Source: Procambarus clarkii
Lineage: Eukaryota > Arthropoda > Malacostraca > Decapoda > Cambaridae
Assembly: GCF_040958095.1 (NCBI RefSeq)
Contig: NC_091175.1
Coordinates: forward strand, 21,288,003 to 21,352,002
Reading direction: 5' to 3'
DNA length: 64,000 bases
Shown here: in pieces, positions 1-10,851 of the stretch
How the letters are laid out: each line of letters opens with the position of its first letter
How positions within the stretch are numbered: the stretch's first letter is position 1
Program-made: the position numbers and the translations under genes
Notes under the pieces: generated by a model
What the model was told of the DNA's origin: nothing
The model's database searches: none
The model's input: the letters and a program-made list of their open reading frames with translations, nothing else

Positions 1-311
1 TTAATATATTTTCTCTAATTTTTTTCTTATGAAATGATAAAGCTGCCCATTTCATTATGTATGAGGTCAATTTTTTTTATTGGAGTTAAAATTAACGTAG
101 ATATATGACCGAACCTAACCAACCCTACCTAACCTAACCTAACCTATCTTTATAGGTAAGGTTAGGTTAGGTTAGGTAGCCGAAAAAGTTAGGTTAGGTT
201 AGGTTAGGTAGGTTAGGTAGACGAAAAACAATTAATTCATGAAAACTTGGCTTACTAGGCAAATCGGGCCTTGCATAGTAGGCTGAGAAGTGCGTTCTGG
301 CTACTAGGTAC

Positions 312-314
<3 letters not shown>
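1..314 (-). mobile_element. TIR element with telomere-like repeats, cut by window start
   Basis: This block is the reverse complement of most of the element at 12186-12568. It holds AACCT and AGGTT runs (about 113-215), then the terminal inverted repeat ending in GTACGAC at 314, directly against a (TA)n tract. The other terminal repeat would lie before base 1. No coding capacity is seen. The AGGTT unit is a permutation of the arthropod telomeric TTAGG repeat. Confidence 0.7.

Positions 315-376
<62 letters not shown>
315..376. repeat. (TA)n microsatellite
   Basis: Uninterrupted TA dinucleotides directly abutting the terminal repeat of the element at 1-314. It is one of seven long TA tracts in the first 12.65 kb, each bordering a mobile element. 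Translated Ile-Tyr frames here are spurious. Confidence 0.97.
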
Positions 377-379
<3 letters not shown>

Positions 380-751
380 GAATCGTGTCCTACTACTGGA
401 CCTGTCCACCCACTCGTCCACACACCTGCCCACTCATCCACCAGGCCCCCGCCCCACCAGCATAAGGTAGCAGTGACTGCCAATATCCAAGGAACAACTG
501 ATGCAAATATAAAAATATATTATACAATAGGCAAGATAAAATTGGTAAACTATGTTAGTAAAGAATAAACAAAGAAAGCGGTGCGATATGTTACAACCAG
601 ATAAATGTTCCCTCTACGCCAACCTTAACAGCTTAAACTATTGTAACTGCATGGTTAATTAAACAATATAAATATACACTTCCCGAAATGTTATATACAA
701 ACCTGTACATATAAAGTAAGAGTTCTTGCTGACAAACTTCAAGGTCACGTA

Positions 752-820
<69 letters not shown>
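752..820. repeat. (AAT)n microsatellite
   Basis: About 23 uninterrupted AAT trinucleotides, directly beside the inverted tRNA-like repeat pair at 822-1158. The stretch from 377 to 751 shows no recognisable feature. Confidence 0.95.
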
Positions 821-821
<1 letters not shown>

Positions 822-822
<1 letters not shown>

Positions 823-1158
823 CAAGGAAATCACACTAACGTAATATATAACTGAGAAAATCAATTGGAGCAATGCAGGGATTCGAACCTATAATACTCC
901 CAGCTGCGTGCCTTAACCCACTAGACCACAATACGTTATAAGTGCTGTAATTTAACCTGGGATACTACCGAGTTCTCTCGAGACATCTAGATGATACTAA
1001 ATCAAGTTTTCACAAATTACATGCACACACTGTTGTAGCGTATCGTGGTCTACAGGGTTAAGGTGCGTGGCTGGGAGTACCCAGGTCACAGGTTCGAATC
1101 CCCTCATTGCTCCAATTGATTTTATTATTGATATATCACATTAGTGTGATTTTCTTGT
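822..1158. mobile_element. Head-to-head inverted tRNA-like repeat (foldback)
   Basis: Two arms (about 822-935 and 1039-1158) are reverse complements with a small length difference. For example, the ATTGGAGCAATG block near 865 mirrors the one near 1112. Each arm contains a tRNA-like segment with a B-box-like GGTTCGAATCCC, reading minus in the left arm and plus in the right. A third partial copy lies at about 2524-2600. Best read as two inverted SINE copies or a foldback element; it is not a functional tRNA gene because no acceptor stem forms. Confidence 0.6.
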
Positions 1159-1427
1159 GTATTAAAGAGGAGCGTATTGCTGTGGTCTTTGCACAAGTTA
1201 TGCAGTCTCACCTTGAGTCTGTAGTCTTTGGAGATGAGAGTAGAAGCAAGTCTAGACTTCCTGGGTAGATGTAGGAGGTAATAAGGTAGGTGGGTCCTCC
1301 AGTTACAGCCTTGGGGTAGTCCAGACCCAAAATATCAGCAACAGGGTTACGGCAATGTCTTCGAGCCCAAGATGTTTGGTCATTTCTCTGTCCGAGGCGT
1401 GCGCAGTTCCCCGCGCACGGCTGCCAT

Positions 1428-1500
1428 CCACCAATCACGACACAGCTTGTAATCCACCAATCACGATACAGCTTGTAATTCACCAATCACGACACAGCAT
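1428..1500. repeat. Three tandem copies of a ~27-bp CCAATCACG unit
   Basis: The block CACCAATCACGAYACAGC followed by TTGTAAT (ATG in the last copy) is repeated three times with few changes. It carries three CCAAT motifs. The spacing could suit a promoter, but the neighbouring sequence shows no gene. Confidence 0.7.
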
Positions 1501-1556
1501 GTTAGTGGACCAGCCATAGGCTTAAGGCCCGCGCAGGAATATCTCTGAAAAAAAGG
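1501..1556 (+). repeat. Dispersed repeat, also found at 34312-34375
   Basis: The stretch GTGGACCAGCCATAGGCTTA... GGCCCGCGCAGGAATATC recurs at 34312-34375, where it interrupts a LINE coding region. It ends in an A-rich run in both places, consistent with a short retroposed element. Confidence 0.5.
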
Positions 1557-1710
1557 ACACAGCTTCATCTATTGGATGACACTGTAGTGATTTCAGTACC
1601 CCCTACAACACGGCGGAGTTGAGGAAAAATGGCAGAGGAGAAGCAACCGACCAGCGAGAGATCAACAAGCAGAGAACCACGAGACCAGAGGCTCCCTCAC
1701 ACCTTCCTTC

Positions 1711-2035
1711 AGCCCGTCCTCCAAACAAAGACCTAAAAGTGATTCCATGCACCCGCCAAACCCCCTGTTTATGAATGAAAAGCGGTTTACACACGACTCA
1801 CAACTGATGACGTTCGAACACTTCTGGAACAAGTGCTTCACGGACGAATTTTGTTCGAACCACAATCTTGAGATTATCTCAGCCCGTCCTCCAAACAAAG
1901 ATCCAAAAGGGATTCCATGCACCCGCCAAACCCCCTGTTTATGAATGAAAAGCGGTTTACACACGACTCACAACTGCTGACGTTCGAACATATCCGGAAC
2001 AAGTGCTTCACTGACGAATTTTGTTCGAATCACAA
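1711..2035. repeat. 170-bp tandem duplication
   Basis: The segment beginning AGCCCGTCCTCC at 1711 begins again at 1881 with only scattered substitutions. The second copy is slightly shorter. Short open frames through both copies show no known domain. From 2036 to about 2520 I see nothing recognisable. Confidence 0.85.
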
Positions 2036-2523
2036 CGCTATAAATGCTTCACCCACGTACTACAAATACAAATAATCGCCAAGAGAACCTAAACACCTAA
2101 CCTAACCTATGCCTATATATGCACATTATGCTAATATATTATAATATTAATTTAGATTTGAGAACATTCGCGTTTTGAATGAACAGCATGTTAAAATTTA
2201 TGAATGCGTCTGTGGGGTCGACCGCTGGATGTAATGGACTTGAAAGTTGAGGGCAAGTTACCCTCCTTAGGTTTGTATAGTTGTAGAATACATATGAGTG
2301 GATCAGAGACTTTTGTTTACTTAACCCTTATCTTGTGGATATTAGGGCACTCAAACCCCATTTCTCCAGCAGACACTTTGAATGTGGTTCCTTTCATAGA
2401 ATGGCGGAGAATTCCTAAGCCTACACCAAAGTGTACCCGGGTAATTTATGAAAACTTGATTTTGTATCAGGTCGGTGCTTCAAGGGGCCCCCTAGTGGAT
2501 TCAGTAGGATTTCAGACTGAATT

Positions 2524-2605
2524 ACTTATAGCATATCGTGGTCCAGTGGCTTAAGGCGCGTGGCTGGGAGTAGTACCCTTGGTCTCTGGAATAATAATAA
2601 TAACA
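2524..2605 (+). other. tRNA-like repeat fragment
   Basis: The segment containing ATATCGTGGTCCAGTGGCTT resembles the tRNA-like arms at 822-1158 and ends in a short AAT-rich run. It is a truncated SINE-like copy. The stretch 2606-3090 has only short G-rich near-repeats (AGGGGTGA, about 2735-2830). Confidence 0.45.
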
Positions 2606-3089
2606 ACAAACATTATAATTAAGAGTTCACATGGCCCATATTAACTTGCTGGCATTCGTGAGTACTGGGACTTTAACAAGTCGGTTCTCAGGTAATTTTC
2701 CTATTGTGTTGTGTGTACTGAGGGTGGTTGTTAAGAGGTAAATGTTAGGGGTGATTGTGAGGGGTGACTGGTAAGAAGTGAATGTAAGGGGTGATTGTAA
2801 GGGGTGACTGTTAGAGGTGAATGTAAGGGGGGATTTTTCCCCGTTACATTTTCAAAATTCACGATCTTAAATTCTGGTATATTTCTTTAGCGTTGAACAC
2901 ACACTAAAGAAATTTGTGATTGCTCTTTTTACGACCGTTTTATACATATAATTTACTGAAATTTGATGTAAATTAACTCACATAAATGTACAACCATTTA
3001 TAATGGAAGTTTTTTTATTTGATTGTTGCTGAGTCAGATGTTGCAGTAGGCTGTCTGTTTCCGCGGCAACGTTGCCACGATAGCAGCAA

Positions 3090-3310
3090 CCCGTCCGCCT
3101 AATAGGACGTCCCATTTTGACGTATACTCTATTGAATGCCAAAAATTGTCGTACTAGAAAATGGTAGTGGCTCGCGAAATTGACATACTATCCCGTTTTC
3201 TGTTTTGGGTCCTCTGGTAGGTTAGGAAAAGGGTGTTTTAGTACGACAGTTTCTTGACGTTGGGAAACCTTAGGAGGACGGGTTAAATTACTAACCGGGA
3301 CGGGATAAAT
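3090..3310 (-). repeat. Dispersed repeat, inverted relative to 38160-38290
   Basis: The blocks CCAAAAATTGTC, CCCGTTTTCTGTTTTGGGTC and CTGGTAGGTTAGG occur here and, in reverse complement, near 38190-38280. It is an unclassified interspersed family with no coding sign. The adjoining 3310-4026 region holds a short AACCT-rich run near 3685-3730 and otherwise no feature I can support. Confidence 0.55.
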
Positions 3311-4023
3311 TACTAGCGCTTCTTTTCGGTTGTACTACGACTCTATTTAAATTTTAACGTTCTTGTGCATAGAGTTGCATCTATTTCTACAGCATACGCG
3401 TCTGCATTCCCGAAAAAAGTGGTTGTCAAAGCCACAGTACCAGAGTACTGCTGGATATTATAACAGCCCACGTATTTTGGACAGTTTTCTCCTCTTCCTC
3501 TGCTTCCTAAAAACCTACCAGTACGCAAATGTGACTACGATTTATTAAAAGCCTTTTTAAAGAACCATTAGTAATTATTTGTCACACACCCTGATTGACT
3601 TATAAGCTTTCTCATTGGATACAAGTTGCATCGTTCATTACACGATTGTCTAACAATTTTAAAATCAACTTAACCTTAATGAACCTAGCCTAACCTAACC
3701 TAGCCTAACCTAACCCAAACATACCTAACCAGATTAAATCAAAGACTATTCGTAAATGGTTGTACATTTATGTAATTAGGAAAGTTTACACAAAAGGTAC
3801 AGTGCATTAATTACACAAGAATGACAACAACAGCAGGACAAATAGACACTGTTATTATCAGAATCACAACCTCAGTCCGTAACAACTTACACAAGCCATT
3901 ACAATAATGGCCGCACTATAGCAATCAAAATCAAACTTACATTTTAGGCATAAAGTGAGCGAGCATTTAGATAGCAATTTGAAAGATGATATAATAACTA
4001 ATTTTGTCAGGGGGACAGGTAGC

Positions 4024-4234
<211 letters not shown>

Positions 4235-4259
4235 TTTTATTTCTAGTCTGACGCGACAC

Positions 4260-4296
4260 GGGCGCGTTTCGTAAAACTTATTACATTTTCAAAGAC
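4260..4296 (-). ncRNA. Hammerhead-like stem motif, PLE-1 left copy
   Basis: On the minus strand the segment reads TTGAAAATG, a short GTAA...TTAC stem, then CGAAACGCG. The layout matches the stem II plus GAAA part of hammerhead ribozymes, which are known from PLE pseudo-LTRs. The usual CUGANGA box is altered, so activity is doubtful. Confidence 0.35.
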
Positions 4297-4479
4297 TTCA
4301 CAAATACACAACTGATTAGAACGTATCTCTGATTTTATATCTACATTTGAGTGAGGTGGGAAGGGTGATGTGGCATTAACACAAGACAGAACAGGAGGGG
4401 ATATTAATAGGGTATTAAAAGTATCAACACAAGACAGAACAGAAACAATGGGTATTGAATAGAAGTGTTTGTAGAAAGC

Positions 4480-6105
4480 CTATTGGTCCATATTTCTTGA
4501 TGCTTCTATATTAGAGCGGAGTCTTGAGGTGGGTAGAATATAGTTGTGCAATAATTGGCTGTTGATTGCTGGTGTTGACTTCTTGATGTGTAGTGCCTCG
4601 CAAACGTCAAGCCGCCTGCTATCGCTGTATCTATCGATGATTTCTGTGTTGTTTACTAGGATTTCTCTGGCGATGGTTTGGTTATGGGAAGAGATTATAT
4701 GTTCCTTAATGGAGCCCTGTTGCTTATGCATCGTTAAACGCCTAGAAAGAGATGTTGTTGTCTTGCCTATATACTGGGTTTTTTGGAGCTTACAGTCCCC
4801 AAGTGGGCATTTGAAGGCATAGACGACATTAGTCTCTTTTAAAGCGTTCTGTTTTGTGTCTGGAGAGTTTCTCATGAGTAGGCTGGCCGTTTTTCTGGTT
4901 TTATAGTAAATCGTCAGTTGTATCCTCTGATTTTTGTCTGTAGGGATAACGTTTCTATTAACAATATCTTTCAGGACCCTTTCCTCCGTTTTATGAGCTG
5001 TGGAAAAGAAGTTCCTGTAAAATAGTCTAATAGGGGGTATAGGTGTTGTGTTAGTTGTCTCTTCAGAGGTTGCATGGCTTTTCACTTTCCTTCTTATGAT
5101 GTCTTCGATGAAACCATTGGAGAAGCCGTTATTGACTAGGACCTGCCTTACCCTACAGAGTTCTTCGTCGACTTGCTTCCATTCTGAGCTGTGGCTGAGA
5201 GCACGGTCGACGTATGCGTTAACAACACTCCTCTTGTACCTGTCAGGGCAGTTGCTGTTGGCATTTAGGCACATTCCTATGTTTGTTTCCTTAGTGTAGA
5301 CTGCAGTGTGGAAACCTCCGCCCTTTTCCATGACTGTTACATCTAGAAAAGGCAGCTTCCCATCCTTTTCCGTCTCGTAAGTGAAACGCAGCACGGAACT
5401 CTGCTCAAATGCCTCCTTCAGCTTCTGCAGATGTCTGACATCAGGTACCTGTGTAAAAATGTCGTCAACATACCTGCAGTATATGGCCGGTTTCAAGTTC
5501 ATGTCGACTAAGACTTTTTGCTCGATGGTACCCATGTAGAAGTTTGCAAACAGGACACCTAGGGGAGAACCCATGGCGACCCCATCTACTTGCTTATACA
5601 TGTGCCCATCCGGGCTCAAGAAGGGTGCCTCTTTAGTACAAGCTTGGAGTAGTTTCCTCAGAATACTTTCTGGCATGTCAAGAGGAGTACAGGCTGGATC
5701 ACGATACACTCTGTCGGCTATCATTCCGATTGTCTCGTCCACAGGTACGTTGGTAAACAGCGATTCTACGTCCAACGAGGCTCTTATCCCTGTGGCCCGT
5801 GTGCCCCGCAGTAAGTCCACAAATTCCTTTGGAGACTTCAGGCTGAAGGCGCAAGGAACATAAGGAGTCAGCAGGCCGTTGAGTCGCTTTGCCAGTCTGT
5901 ACGTGGGTGTGGGTATCTGGCTAATGATTGGCCGAAGTGGGTTTCCAGGCTTGTGCGTCTTGACATTTCCATACGCATATCCAGGTTTATATTCCCCAAT
6001 GATCTTTGGCAGGTGGAGTCCGGATTTCTTGGCGTTTACAGTTTCGATCAGTTTGTTGACCTTTGCTTTTAATTCGGCTGTAGTGTCCTTCGTTACCCTT
6101 TGGAA
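4480..6105 (-). CDS. PLE-1 reverse transcriptase with GIY-YIG domain, minus copy, 5'-truncated
   Basis: Encodes the polymerase of a Penelope-like retroelement. The frame is open from the inner junction at about 6105 to the stop at 4480. Upstream residues include RPIISQIPTPTYRLAKRLN, the fingers region. Motif A is LDVESLFTNVP, motif B GVAMGSPLGVLFAN, and the catalytic box YVDD. A thumb follows, then a GIY-YIG-type endonuclease region (VVYAFKC ... QYIGKTTTSLSRRL). An internal initiation at 5820 would need GTG, so the true start was further upstream and is lost. No frameshift or stop is seen in the retained part. Full PLE proteins are longer, so about the first third is missing. Its mirror partner is 6152-7470. 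Confidence 0.88.
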   Translation of the reverse strand, partial: FQRVTKDTTAELKAKVNKLIETVNAKKSGLHLPKIIGEYKPGYAYGNVKTHKPGNPLRPIISQIPTPTYRLAKRLNGLLTPYVPCAFSLKSPKEFVDLLRGTRATGIRASLDVESLFTNVPVDETIGMIADRVYRDPACTPLDMPESILRKLLQACTKEAPFLSPDGHMYKQVDGVAMGSPLGVLFANFYMGTIEQKVLVDMNLKPAIYCRYVDDIFTQVPDVRHLQKLKEAFEQSSVLRFTYETEKDGKLPFLDVTVMEKGGGFHTAVYTKETNIGMCLNANSNCPDRYKRSVVNAYVDRALSHSSEWKQVDEELCRVRQVLVNNGFSNGFIEDIIRRKVKSHATSEETTNTTPIPPIRLFYRNFFSTAHKTEERVLKDIVNRNVIPTDKNQRIQLTIYYKTRKTASLLMRNSPDTKQNALKETNVVYAFKCPLGDCKLQKTQYIGKTTTSLSRRLTMHKQQGSIKEHIISSHNQTIAREILVNNTEIIDRYSDSRRLDVCEALHIKKSTPAINSQLLHNYILPTSRLRSNIEASRNMDQ

Positions 6106-6150
6106 CTGTCAGGGCAGTCGCTGTTGGCATTTAGGCACATTCCTATGTTT
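6106..6150. repeat. 45-bp templated insertion at the palindrome centre
   Basis: This segment is the exact reverse complement of 6666-6710 in the plus copy. It carries the plus-arm base (C at the position equivalent to 5253) rather than the minus-arm base. It joins the truncated minus copy to the start of the plus copy, as expected for a template switch during synthesis. Confidence 0.85.
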
Positions 6151-6151
6151 A

Positions 6152-7470
6152 GGGCCACAGGGATAAGAGCCTCGTTGGACGTAGAATCGCTGTTTACCAA
6201 CGTACCTGTGGACGAGACAATCGGAATGATAGCCGACAGAGTGTATCGTGATCCAGCCTGTACTCCTCTTGACATGCCAGAAAGTATTCTGAGGAAACTA
6301 CTCCAAGCTTGTACTAAAGAGGCACCCTTCTTGAGCCCGGATGGGCACATGTATAAGCAAGTAGATGGGGTCGCCATGGGTTCTCCCCTAGGTGTCCTGT
6401 TTGCAAACTTCTACATGGGTACCATCGAGCAAAAAGTCTTAGTCGACATGAACTTGAAACCGGCCATATACTGCAGGTATGTTGACGACATTTTTACACA
6501 GGTACCTGATGTCAGACATCTGCAGAAGCTGAAGGAGGCATTTGAGCAGAGTTCCGTGCTGCGTTTCACTTACGAGACGGAAAAGGATGGGAAGCTGCCT
6601 TTTCTAGATGTAACAGTCATGGAAAAGGGCGGAGGTTTCCACACTGCAGTCTACACTAAGGAAACAAACATAGGAATGTGCCTAAATGCCAACAGCGACT
6701 GCCCTGACAGGTACAAGAGGAGTGTTGTTAACGCATACGTCGACCGTGCTCTCAGCCACAGCTCAGAATGGAAGCAAGTCGACGAAGAACTCTGTAGGGT
6801 AAGGCAGGTCCTAGTCAATAACGGCTTCTCCAATGGTTTCATCGAAGACATCATAAGAAGGAAAGTGAAAAGCCATGCAACCTCTGAAGAGACAACTAAC
6901 ACAACACCTATACCCCCTATTAGACTATTTTACAGGAACTTCTTTTCCACAGCTCATAAAACGGAGGAAAGGGTCCTGAAAGATATTGTTAATAGAAACG
7001 TTATCCCTACAGACAAAAATCAGAGGATACAACTGACGATTTACTATAAAACCAGAAAAACGGCCAGCCTACTCATGAGAAACTCTCCAGACACAAAACA
7101 GAACACTTTAAAAGAGACTAATGTCGTCTATGCCTTCAAATGCCCACTTGGGGACTGTAAGCTCCAAAAAACCCAGTATATAGGCAAGACAACAACATCT
7201 CTTTCTAGGCGTTTAACGATGCATAAGCAACAGGGCTCCATTAAGGAACATATAATCTCTTCCCATAACCAAACCATCGCCAGAGAAATCCTAGTAAACA
7301 ACACAGAAATCATCGATAGATACAGCGATAGCAGGCGGCTTGACGTTTGCGAGGCACTACACATCAAGAAGTCAACACCAGCAATCAACAGCCAATTATT
7401 GCACAACTATATTCTACCCACCTCAAGACTCCGCTCTAATATAGAAGCATCAAGAAATATGGACCAATAG
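6152..7470 (+). CDS. PLE-1 reverse transcriptase with GIY-YIG domain, plus copy, 5'-truncated
   Basis: Mirror copy of the minus-strand PLE-1 gene, uninterrupted to the stop at 7470. It contains RT motif A (DVESLFTNVP), motif B (GVAMGSPLG), the YVDD catalytic box, and a C-terminal GIY-YIG-type segment with QYIGKTTTSL. An open frame reaches back to 6100, but the first 17 residues come from the 45-bp insertion and are not native. Compared with the minus copy there are Asn-to-Asp (near 6697) and Ala-to-Thr (near 7108) differences. The RT fingers are missing, so it is not autonomous as it stands. Confidence 0.88.
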
Positions 7471-7653
7471 GCTTTCTACAAACACTTCTATTCAATACCC
7501 ATTGTTTCTGTTCTGTCTTGTGTTGATACTTTTAATACCCTATTAATATCCCCTCCTGTTCTGTCTTGTGTTAATGCCACATCACCCTTCCCACCTCACT
7601 CAAATGTAGATATAAAATCAGAGATACGTTCTAATCAGTTGTGTATTTGTGAA

Positions 7654-7690
7654 GTCTTTGAAAATGTAATAAGTTTTACGAAACGCGCCC
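7654..7690 (+). ncRNA. Hammerhead-like stem motif, PLE-1 right copy
   Basis: Mirror of 4260-4296: TTGAAAATG, GTAA...TTAC stem, CGAAACGCG, about 180 bases after the RT stop. Same caveat: the first catalytic box is not canonical. Confidence 0.35.
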
Positions 7691-7715
7691 GTGTCGCGTC
7701 AGACTAGAAATAAAA

Positions 7716-7866
7716 ATGAATTTTGGAGAAGTGATTTTTGATTTACCTCCAACAGTGAAGCGTAATGTACGAAAGATTGAGAAAATTCGTGTTAGAATTA
7801 TTAATCTTACTTTTTCGGTCATATTTAATAATATATGTCTACAGGAAAGACTGCTACCAAAATATA

Positions 7867-7869
<3 letters not shown>
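7716..7869 (+). CDS. PLE-1 N-terminal ORF segment in pseudo-LTR (plus copy)
   Basis: Begins MNFGEVIFDLPP and continues through FNNICLQERLLPKYTN before running into (TA)n. It aligns residue for residue with the PLE-2 segment at 10511 (MSFGELLFQLSP ... LKENLLPVYTN). Conservation despite strong divergence indicates a genuine N-terminal domain. In a complete tandem PLE this would feed into an RT; here the (TA)n tract follows instead. Confidence 0.6.

Positions 7870-7945
<76 letters not shown>
7870..7945. repeat. (TA)n microsatellite between the two PLEs
   Basis: A single TA tract is all that separates the right end of PLE-1 from the left end of PLE-2. Confidence 0.97.
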
Positions 7946-7950
<5 letters not shown>

Positions 7951-8066
7951 TCATTGAATATGACCGCATGTTCTGTATTTATTATTTTCTGGTTTAGGGC
8001 TTCTATCCCTCTAACTATTTTCTTAGCATCAGGGCTTAATTGGAATAGGAGTTCTCCAAAACTCAT
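7946..8066 (-). CDS. PLE-2 N-terminal ORF segment (minus copy)
   Basis: Starts MSFGELLFQLSPDAKK and reaches VIFNET, then the TA tract. It stops at the codon homologous to the end of the PLE-1 minus copy. It differs from its plus partner by His versus Tyr in the NTEHAVIF stretch. Confidence 0.55.
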
Positions 8067-8136
8067 TTTCGTACTTTTAAGGTGAAGAAAAGAAGTGATT
8101 TACTATAGAGTGTATTACACTTATTTGTATAATTTG

Positions 8137-8174
8137 CACGACGTTTCGAACCTCCATGGTTCATTCTCAAGTGA
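8137..8174 (-). ncRNA. Hammerhead-like stem motif, PLE-2 left copy
   Basis: On the minus strand: CTTGAGAATG, a GAACC...GGTTC stem, then GAAACGTCG. Same architecture as in PLE-1 with a different but complementary stem sequence. Confidence 0.4.
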
Positions 8175-8330
8175 ACAGATCTTACAATACTAGTTGATTT
8201 TATACCCGCATTAGGTCAGGTGATAATACAATGAAGGTGAAAAACATGGGGGGGATACATAAGGGATAAACATAGGGGCTGCAGAAGGCTTATTGGCCCA
8301 TACGAGGCATCTCCTATCTAAACACAAAGA

Positions 8331-9249
8331 TTAATCCAGTGTAATTGGCCTGTTATGTTGGACATTGTCTTCTGTGTTGGCATCGATATGTTCTTGTCTT
8401 GTCCTTACTCTCATGGTGGGTAGAGTAAATAGTTCCGTGATTTGGGTGTTCATGGTAGGTCGCTCTATTCTTATGTGAATTGCCTCAAGAATTTGTAATC
8501 TTCTTGAATCTTGGGTTTTGTCTATTATGCAAGTATTCTTGTTCAACATTTCTCTTGTTAGAGTAATGTCATGGGCTTGTCTCATGTGATTCCTAGGGGC
8601 ACCAGATTGAAGATGGCATGTCAAACGCCTCGTCAGCTTGGTCGACGTCATACCTATATACTTACATTGAAGGTTACATCCTTCGTGGGGGCAAGTGTAC
8701 ATGTATACAACGCTTGACTGCTGTAGAGGGTTCTCCGTCGGCTTCGGGCTGTTTTTGATAAGGAGTTCGGAAGTCTTCTTGGTTTTGTAGAATATTATCA
8801 GGTTTATGTTTTGGTTAGGAGTAGTGCTTTTTACTCCTTTACGGATTATTTCTTTCATTATTCTTTCCTCTTTTATATGTTCACTGTGCATGGTTGATTT
8901 GTAATATAATTTTATTGGGGGTGTTGTGGTTTCTGTTCTAGGTTCTGAATTATACCAACGGTCCAAGTGTCTTCTTATAGCAGCGTTTATTTCCGCGTTG
9001 CTATATCCGTTGTTCACCAATACCTGAGTTACTCTTTCAAACTCTCTACTCACGTTGCTCCATTCAGAGCAGTGGGTAAGCGCTCGACGAATATAAGCAT
9101 TGAGAACACTGGCTTTGTATCTTTGGGGGCACTCACTTCTACCGTTAAGGCATAATCCTATGTTGGTGGGCTTGGTATATACGTTGGTGCTTAAAGAGGT
9201 TCCTGTTTTTGTTGTTAGTACATCCAAGAATGGCAGACTGTTATTTTCA
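8331..9249 (-). CDS. PLE-2 thumb and GIY-YIG endonuclease, minus copy, 5'-truncated
   Basis: Open frame from the inner palindrome junction to the stop at 8331. It begins inside the region after the YxDD box (SLPFLDVL). It contains a thumb-like region (NIGLCLNGRSECPQRYKASV) and a GIY-YIG-type segment (VVYMYTCPHEGC ... CKYIGMTSTKLTRRL). Cys and His residues before the endonuclease are kept. The RT catalytic motifs are missing through 5' truncation. No internal stops. It is homologous to, but clearly different from, PLE-1. Confidence 0.85.
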
Positions 9250-10247
9250 CAAAAGACTCAGATGAACTAATTGACCTAAAAAGACACCTAGAGAGAGAGT
9301 CAGTACTCCGATTTACACATGAAAATAGTGAAAATAACAGTCTGCCATTCTTGGATGTACTAATAACAAAAACAGGAACCTCTTTAAGCACCAACGTATA
9401 TACCAAGCCCACCAACATAGGATTATGCCTTAACGGTAGAAGTGAGTGCCCCCAAAGATACAAAGCCAGTGTTCTCAATGCTTATATTCGTCGAGCGCTT
9501 ACCCACTGCTCTGAATGGAGCAACGTGAGTAGAGAGTTTGAAAGAGTAACTCAGGTATTGGTGAACAACGGATATAGCAACGCGGAAATAAACGCTGCTA
9601 TAAGAAGACACTTGGACCGTTGGTATAATTCAGAACCTAGAACAGAAACCACAACACCCCCAATAAAATTATATTACAAATCAACCATGCACAGTGAACA
9701 TATAAAAGAGGAAAGAATAATGAAAGAAATAATCCGTAAAGGAGTAAAAAGCACTACTCCTAACCAAAACATAAACCTGATAATATTCTACAAAACCAAG
9801 AAGACTTCCGAACTCCTTATCAAAAACAGCCCGAAGCCGACGGAGAACCCTCTACAGCAGTCAAGCGTTGTATACATGTACACTTGCCCCCACGAAGGAT
9901 GTAACCTTCAATGTAAGTACATAGGTATGACGTCGACCAAGCTGACGAGGCGTTTGACATGCCATCTTCAATCTGGTGCCCCTAGGAATCACATGAGACA
10001 AGCCCATGACATTACTCTAACAAGAGAAATGTTGAACAAGAATACTTGCATAATAGACAAAACCCAAGATTCAAGAAGATTACAAATTCTTGAGGCAATT
10101 CACATAAGAATAGAGCGACCTACCATGAACACCCAAATCACGGAACTATTTACTCTACCCACCATGAGAGTAAGGACAAGACAAGAACATATCGATGCCA
10201 ACACAGAAGACAATGTCCAACATAACAGGCCAATTACACTGGATTAA
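9247..10247 (+). CDS. PLE-2 thumb and GIY-YIG endonuclease, plus copy, 5'-truncated
   Basis: Mirror of the minus copy, reaching about 26 codons further upstream through the loop (SDELIDLKRHLERESVLRF). The first ATG is at 9351, but the frame is open from 9247, so the real start is lost. It carries the same thumb and KYIGMTSTKL endonuclease segment. One residue differs near the start (Ile versus Thr in the FLDVL-KTG stretch). The closeness of the copies argues for recent origin or gene conversion. Confidence 0.85.
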
Positions 10248-10403
10248 TCTTTGTGTTTAGATAGGAGATGCCTCGTATGGGCCAATAAGCCTTCTGCAGC
10301 CCCTATGTTTATCCCTTATGTATCCCCCCATGTTTTTCACCTTCATTGTATTATCACCTGACCTAATGCGGGTATAAAATCAACTAGTATTGTAAGATCT
10401 GTT

Positions 10404-10441
10404 CACTTGAGAATGAACCATGGAGGTTCGAAACGTCGTGC
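10404..10441 (+). ncRNA. Hammerhead-like stem motif, PLE-2 right copy
   Basis: CTTGAGAATG, GAACC...GGTTC stem and GAAACGTCG, about 160 bases downstream of the stop. It mirrors 8137-8174. Confidence 0.4.
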
Positions 10442-10510
10442 AAATTATACAAATAAGTGTAATACACTCTATAGTAAATCACTTCTTTTCTTCACCTTAA
10501 AAGTACGAAA

Positions 10511-10661
10511 ATGAGTTTTGGAGAACTCCTATTCCAATTAAGCCCTGATGCTAAGAAAATAGTTAGAGGGATAGAAGCCCTAAACCAGAAAATAATAAAT
10601 ACAGAATATGCGGTCATATTCAATGAAACATGTTTGAAAGAAAACCTGCTGCCAGTATACA

Positions 10662-10663
<2 letters not shown>
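10511..10663 (+). CDS. PLE-2 N-terminal ORF segment (plus copy)
   Basis: MSFGELLFQLSP followed by IVRGIEALNQKIINT and LKENLLPVYTN, ending at the TA tract at the residue homologous to the PLE-1 right end. This is the pseudo-LTR start of the PLE ORF, detached from any RT. Confidence 0.6.

Positions 10664-10746
<83 letters not shown>
10664..10746. repeat. (TA)n microsatellite
   Basis: Right border of PLE-2. Confidence 0.97.
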
Positions 10747-10747
<1 letters not shown>

Positions 10748-10748
<1 letters not shown>

Positions 10749-10851
10749 CAACAGTTTTGGATGAGGTGAACAAAACTTTCAACACAGGATAGAACACGAA
10801 ACAATGGGTATTGAAGGTAAGAATGGAAGTAATTGCAGAGGGCCTATTGGC

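Larger units (their letters stand above)
7946..10663. mobile_element. Penelope-like element 2, head-to-head inverted dimer
   Basis: A second, strongly diverged PLE arranged like PLE-1. Arms 7946-9249 and 9329-10631 are reverse complements, with one net base of length difference (between 8066 and 8331) and very few substitutions. The loop is 79 bp and belongs to the plus copy. The plus copy extends 32 bases beyond the symmetric part before entering (TA)n, just as PLE-1 does. The RT core is absent; the thumb and GIY-YIG parts remain. Confidence 0.85.

Noticed and set aside
5048-5299. Antisense open frames opposite the PLE polymerase (also 4544-4822, 5573-5863, 6651-6902, 7128-7406)
   Set aside because: Shadow frames of the RT/GIY-YIG genes, mirrored in both arms because the arms are identical.
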